From Prevotella sp. (GTDB lineage Bacteria; Bacteroidota; Bacteroidia; Bacteroidales; Bacteroidaceae), in assembly GCA_017548275.1 (NCBI GenBank), contig JAFZAH010000023.1:159490-223489 (forward strand): DNA of 64,000 nucleotides, written 5' to 3'. Made by a program: the position numbers and the translations under genes. Positions 61,190 to 64,000 of this stretch are shown piece by piece (position 1 is the stretch's first letter; every line of letters begins with the position of its first letter). The notes beneath the pieces are model-generated. The model made no database searches. It was not told the DNA's origin and saw nothing but the letters and a program-made list of their open reading frames with translations.

Positions 61190-62374
61190 TTACCGTTCGC
61201 TGACTATCTCGTGGATGGATCCGTTGAGGCTGCGCACTAGAAAAACGTGCTGGCGACCCTCGATAAACGGGTAGGAGAGAAAATCGTTGAACGTATTGAT
61301 AAAATGATTGTCTATCTGTAAAATCATGTCGCCCTGACGGAAACCGTTGCGGTAGTGGGGACTGCCTTCCCAGACCATGCCTACCACGGGGCGGTCGTTC
61401 TGCGGCACAAAGGCGATGTTGGTCTGGCTGTTGCTCACCATCATGGCGTCGCCTTCGTTGTAGGGCTGGAATGTCATCGTCTTCCTACGGGGATTGATGA
61501 TAAGGCTGCCGTAGCGGAGCAGTTCTCCGCCGATACGCGAATAACCCTGTGTGGTCATGGTGTGGTAATCGCGAAACTCATAGCCGCCGAGGTTGAAACC
61601 GTCGAGCCAGAGAAAGGTCAGACGGTCGGCCTTCTCCGCACCGAAACCGCCCACGGCACGGTTGCCATGGCTGCGGCTCTCTATCTGGCTGGAGATGTCG
61701 GGGAACCGGTCGTAAAACAGGTCGAGGCTGCGGTTGCCCATCACATACAGACGACGGCTGCCCGTGTCGAACAGCGCTTCATCGATACAGTTGGGGTAGG
61801 GCGACAATTTCACGTTTGGCACAAAACGCAACAAACGGTATTTGAAACGGTAACCCTCTTCCAAGTCGAAATAATTACGGATGTCGGTCAGTATCATGAT
61901 GCCCTGACGTGTGTCAATCTTCGCGCTCAACCCCTTGTTGAACAGGTCGAAGCCGATGATGGCATCGTATTTCGCAGGTGCATGATGACGACGGAATAGC
62001 GAACCGCTGTAGCCGCTGATGGTCAGGTTTCCGATGGTGAATGTGGGAAACGCCACTGCCTGTATCGTGTCGATGCGTCCGTTAGCGTCGCGCGACTCCA
62101 CTTTGCCCAAGACGCGTCCGTAAGGCAGGTGCCCGTTAGCATAAGCGATGCCCTGACTCGATCCCGTGTCAATGTTCAGACGGTAGTCGAGTCCGTTGAC
62201 GGTAGCGTGGATATATATCTGGTCGTCTTCAAACTCGATGGGAATCGTATCCACGAAATTCACGGCCGAGAGTGTGAACTTCGTGTTGTAGCGATGCATC
62301 GGGTCGGACTGAGCCTGTGCGTTAAGCGCCGTCAAAGTCAACAACAGAAGATAGTAGCGCTTGATTACATTCAT
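61190..62374 (-). CDS. Aspartyl-protease-like protein with a PDZ domain
   Basis: 394 residues. A predicted signal peptide ends near AQAQ (about 1-22). Two retropepsin/pepsin-type motifs are visible: LNIDTGSSQGIAY (Asp near 70) and a second DTGSRRLYV (near 210). A C-terminal PDZ-like domain (about 305-385) contains PVVGMVWEGSPHYRNGFRQGDMILQIDNHFINTFNDF. A PDZ with a double-DTG protease fold is common in Bacteroidetes; function is unknown. The predicted promoter places transcription start at or within the start codon, so the message may be leaderless. Confidence 0.82.
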   Translation of the reverse strand: MNVIKRYYLLLLTLTALNAQAQSDPMHRYNTKFTLSAVNFVDTIPIEFEDDQIYIHATVNGLDYRLNIDTGSSQGIAYANGHLPYGRVLGKVESRDANGRIDTIQAVAFPTFTIGNLTISGYSGSLFRRHHAPAKYDAIIGFDLFNKGLSAKIDTRQGIMILTDIRNYFDLEEGYRFKYRLLRFVPNVKLSPYPNCIDEALFDTGSRRLYVMGNRSLDLFYDRFPDISSQIESRSHGNRAVGGFGAEKADRLTFLWLDGFNLGGYEFRDYHTMTTQGYSRIGGELLRYGSLIINPRRKTMTFQPYNEGDAMMVSNSQTNIAFVPQNDRPVVGMVWEGSPHYRNGFRQGDMILQIDNHFINTFNDFLSYPFIEGRQHVFLVRSLNGSIHEIVSER

Positions 62375-62378
62375 GGTG

Positions 62379-62409
62379 CAAAGATACGGTTAAGCGAGCA
62401 AAAAGCAAA
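62379..62409 (-). promoter_or_regulatory. Promoter of the aspartyl-protease-like gene, -33 box in a 73-bp repeat
   Basis: On the minus strand TTTG (62406-62409), a 19-base spacer and TATCTTTG (62379-62386). The -7 box ends only four bases before the ATG, leaving no room for a normal leader. The -33 box and part of the spacer lie in the first copy of the 73-base repeat. Confidence 0.65.
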
Positions 62410-62552
62410 ACTTTTTTTGCTTTTTCGAGCGTGAGTATCTTCGGCGGAGCCAAAGTAGCCTCATAAGCGAGCAAAAAGCAAAACTTTTTTTGCTTTTTCG
62501 AGCGTGAGTGTCTTCGGCGGAGCCAGAGATGATGATTAAACGAGCAAAAAAT
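62391..62552. repeat. 73-bp tandem repeat (two full copies and a start of a third)
   Basis: Copies begin at 62391, 62464 and 62537, a period of exactly 73 bases, each opening TAAGCGAGCAAAAAGCAAAA (third copy TAAACGAGCAAAAAA only). Each full copy contains a palindrome AAAAAGCAAAA/CTTTTTTTGCTTTTT, which could act as a terminator on either strand, and TCTTCGGCGGAGCC. Confidence 0.88.
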
Positions 62553-62570
62553 CACTTTTTCCCGTGAAAG

Positions 62571-62602
62571 TTTGGTGACATAAAGCATTTCACGTATATT
62601 TG
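62571..62602 (+). promoter_or_regulatory. Promoter of the small secreted protein gene
   Basis: TTTG (62571-62574), 20-base spacer and TATATTTG (62595-62602), 47 bases before the start at 62650. Confidence 0.75.
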
Positions 62603-62649
62603 CAGATGAATTCAATCATATTTACCACTATCTATCATATTTTTTGACG

Positions 62650-63372
62650 ATGAAAAAAATAGCATTATTAGTCTTTATGGCGTTTATGACTGTGACCATG
62701 CAAGCGCAGGGCATAGGCGACTGGCGCCAACAGGATATGACGCAACGCTATCAGTTGCTGCGTATAGGCGACTATTCTTCTGTATTCTGGAGCACCACCA
62801 CCACTTGGCACGACGGCAAGTCATGTTATATCATGCAACCAGCCAACGCTCCCGCCACCAAAGTGCTGCTCACCAAGGTGGAGTTGCCCTCCTTCCAACA
62901 GACCGAGACGATGACCATCAAGGTCAACGGTGAGAAGGCCACATGCAAAGGAAAGAAGGTGACTCATGAGACGCTCGGCACATGGGACATGCTGGTGTTC
63001 CGCGACGGTAAGGGAAACATCCGTGACGTGCTGCTCAGAGTGGAAGACAACAGTCAGGAGGCGATGGAGCGTGCCGTTGCCCATGACGCGGAGGTGGCGC
63101 AGGAGGGATACCCCGAGGTGGACGGACTTTTCGGTCTCGTGTCGGTTCGCCCCATGACAAGAGGCATCCTTGAGCGGTTCTCAAAGGAAGACCTCCGGCT
63201 CATGCAGTGGGAAATCTACGCCCGCCATAACGCTCCCATACCCGACCCGAGATATTGGGAATATTTCGACAACCAACCGTGGTATAACAAGAACGCCGTG
63301 AACAAAACGTTGTTGTCCGATTTGGAGTTCTTCAACATCTCGCTCATCAAAACCATCGAAGCAGGGAAATAA
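62650..63372 (+). CDS. Secreted protein of unknown function
   Basis: 240 residues from MKKIALLVFMAFMTVTMQAQ (signal peptide about 1-20). The C-terminal part LERFSKEDLRLMQWEIYARHNAPIPDPRYWEYFDNQPWYN (about residues 175-215) resembles a YARHN motif domain that occurs in other Bacteroidetes secreted proteins, where a short helical domain contains 'IYARHG'. The N-terminal part is a beta-rich region of unknown type. I do not recognise a function. It has its own promoter and is followed by a hairpin. Confidence 0.7.
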   Translation: MKKIALLVFMAFMTVTMQAQGIGDWRQQDMTQRYQLLRIGDYSSVFWSTTTTWHDGKSCYIMQPANAPATKVLLTKVELPSFQQTETMTIKVNGEKATCKGKKVTHETLGTWDMLVFRDGKGNIRDVLLRVEDNSQEAMERAVAHDAEVAQEGYPEVDGLFGLVSVRPMTRGILERFSKEDLRLMQWEIYARHNAPIPDPRYWEYFDNQPWYNKNAVNKTLLSDLEFFNISLIKTIEAGK

Positions 63373-63390
63373 ATACTGCTTCTTCTGACC

Positions 63391-63455
63391 AAATCGGCAG
63401 AAAATCATACGCTTTTTATATATTACTATAAGGTGTATGGTTATCTGCCGAAATT
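63391..63455 (+). terminator. Long imperfect hairpin after the secreted protein gene
   Basis: AAATCGGCAGAAAATCATAC (63391-63410) pairs with GTATGGTTATCTGCCGAAAT (63435-63454) over about 20 bases with a few mismatches, around a U-rich loop, then A/T-rich sequence. Probable terminator or inverted-repeat element that keeps readthrough out of the rRNA operon. Confidence 0.6.
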
Positions 63456-63512
63456 ATTTTGTAAAGAAATCGGAAAATTTTCACCAAATTTGCAAAAAAA
63501 TAGTATGAAAAT

Positions 63513-63543
63513 TTGGCGGGTATAAATTTTTGCCGTAATTTTG
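63513..63543 (+). promoter_or_regulatory. rRNA operon promoter
   Basis: TTG (63513-63515), 20-base spacer and TAATTTTG (63536-63543), a Bacteroidetes -33/-7 pair, about 285 bases before mature 16S. The -33 region is A/T-rich upstream, which would fit UP-element-like stimulation. Confidence 0.65.
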
Positions 63544-63826
63544 CACCCGCTTTCGGAAAAAGTGAGGTTTTAACCTCCTGTCGACAGCCATCAATAAAGA
63601 GTTCTTTGAAAGGATTACATACAGAGACAGAGAAGAAGTACAAGAAGCAAGGCGCCGTTGGCTTGTCCATCGTCGCCGTTGGGTTAAAGAATACGAACCG
63701 TCAATGAATTGACAGGAACCGTTTACGGGCTTTAAACCGGGCTTGAGATGCTCTTTTCCGGATAGTGACACCGGGCTTGGAATCAGACAGTTTTCCCCTT
63801 TCTTGGGGAGGCAAGATATAATATTT
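63544..63826 (+). other. rRNA precursor leader
   Basis: Transcribed leader between the promoter and 16S. It includes GAGGTTTTAACCTC (63564-63577, a small hairpin), TTCTTTGAAAGG, typical of rRNA leaders, GTCAATGAATTGAC (63700-63713) and, just before 16S, CCCCTTTCTTGGGG (63795-63808), probably part of the processing stem. No coding sequence is supported. Confidence 0.6.
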
Positions 63827-64000
63827 ACAATGGAGAGGTTGATCCTGGCTCAGGATGAACGCTAGCTACAGGCTTAACACATGCAAGTCGCGGGGCAGCG
63901 TGGGGGAGGCTTGCCTCCCCTGACGGCGACCGGCGCACGGGTGAGTAACGCGTATCCAACCTGCCCCTTACCACGGGATAGCCCTCCGAAAGGGGGATTA
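63827..64000 (+). rRNA. 16S ribosomal RNA, 5' end (continues past the window)
   Basis: Contains GATCCTGGCTCAGGATGAAC and GCTTAACACATGCAAGTCG, then ACGGGTGAGTAACGCGTATC, all universal or Bacteroidales 16S sequence. The first helix reads GGAGAGGTTGATCC rather than the usual GGAGAGTTTGATCC. The V1 loop GCGTGGGGGAGGCTTGCCTC and the CGCGTATCCAACCTGCCC tail fit Prevotellaceae. Only about the first 174 bases are in view. Confidence 0.95.

Noticed and set aside
63544-63826. Short open frames in the rRNA leader
   Set aside because: They lie in the rRNA precursor leader, which is transcribed but not translated.

Overview
The window looks like a chromosome segment from a Bacteroidales bacterium, most likely Prevotellaceae. 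The evidence is a SusC/SusD pair, BspA-like leucine-rich-repeat surface proteins with type IX-like C-termini, Bacteroidetes promoters (TTTG-N19/20-TAnnTTTG), the SDR-type threonine dehydrogenase next to glycine C-acetyltransferase, single-chain PurL, and a 16S rRNA 5' end that reads as Prevotellaceae. No tRNA, CRISPR array, prophage or transposase gene was seen.

Layout. 1-9,480 is housekeeping: partial murF, folP, cdaA, pta-ackA (split by a small GxxExxY cassette), lpxH, a SufT/MIP18-like gene, radC, a GT2 glycosyltransferase, efp and rpmH (L34, 51 aa). 9,571-14,483 is a PASTA protein, an RluD-type pseudouridine synthase, ddl, an acyltransferase and a small lipoprotein. 14,798-17,260 is the divergent threonine-degradation pair. 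17,698-23,667 is a SusC/SusD/lipoprotein operon, followed after a terminator by a four-gene operon (23,821-30,483) made of two copies of [membrane protein + CxxCH beta-propeller lipoprotein]. 30,886-31,902 is an orphan RidA-fold protein. 32,318-45,937 holds three giant BspA-like genes in tandem on the minus strand, with dockerin-like and, in two of them, cohesin-like modules. 46,640-52,482 is a tripartite RND efflux operon. 52,737-58,820 (minus) has a secreted nuclease, a two-gene chromate transporter and purL. 59,264-63,372 has an OmpA lipoprotein, serine acetyltransferase, a PDZ aspartyl-protease-like protein and a small secreted protein. An rRNA promoter, leader and the first ~174 nt of 16S rRNA close the window.

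The most unusual feature is the density of small dispersed repeats and their intrusion into genes. I see four kinds. (a) A G/C-rich palindrome (CCCTCCC-loop-GGGAGGG followed by a GGGGTGGG-like tail) at more than ten places; it ends one BspA gene early, encodes a PNPSPTGEGG linker in two others and forms part of a lipoprotein signal peptide. (b) Heptanucleotide arrays (TTCAACG/TTCAATG) that are in frame in a membrane protein, supply the stop codons of purL and the RND adaptor gene, and lie just before ackA; an unrelated heptamer (AAACCTC) lies before kbl. (c) Octamer arrays (CACTCCTN) before the RND pump gene and elsewhere. (d) MITE-like inverted repeats, one pair of which brackets the GxxExxY gene and recurs elsewhere as an empty palindrome. 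These repeats, the BspA dockerin/cohesin trio and the duplicated membrane-protein/CxxCH-propeller module are the best candidates for undescribed biology here.
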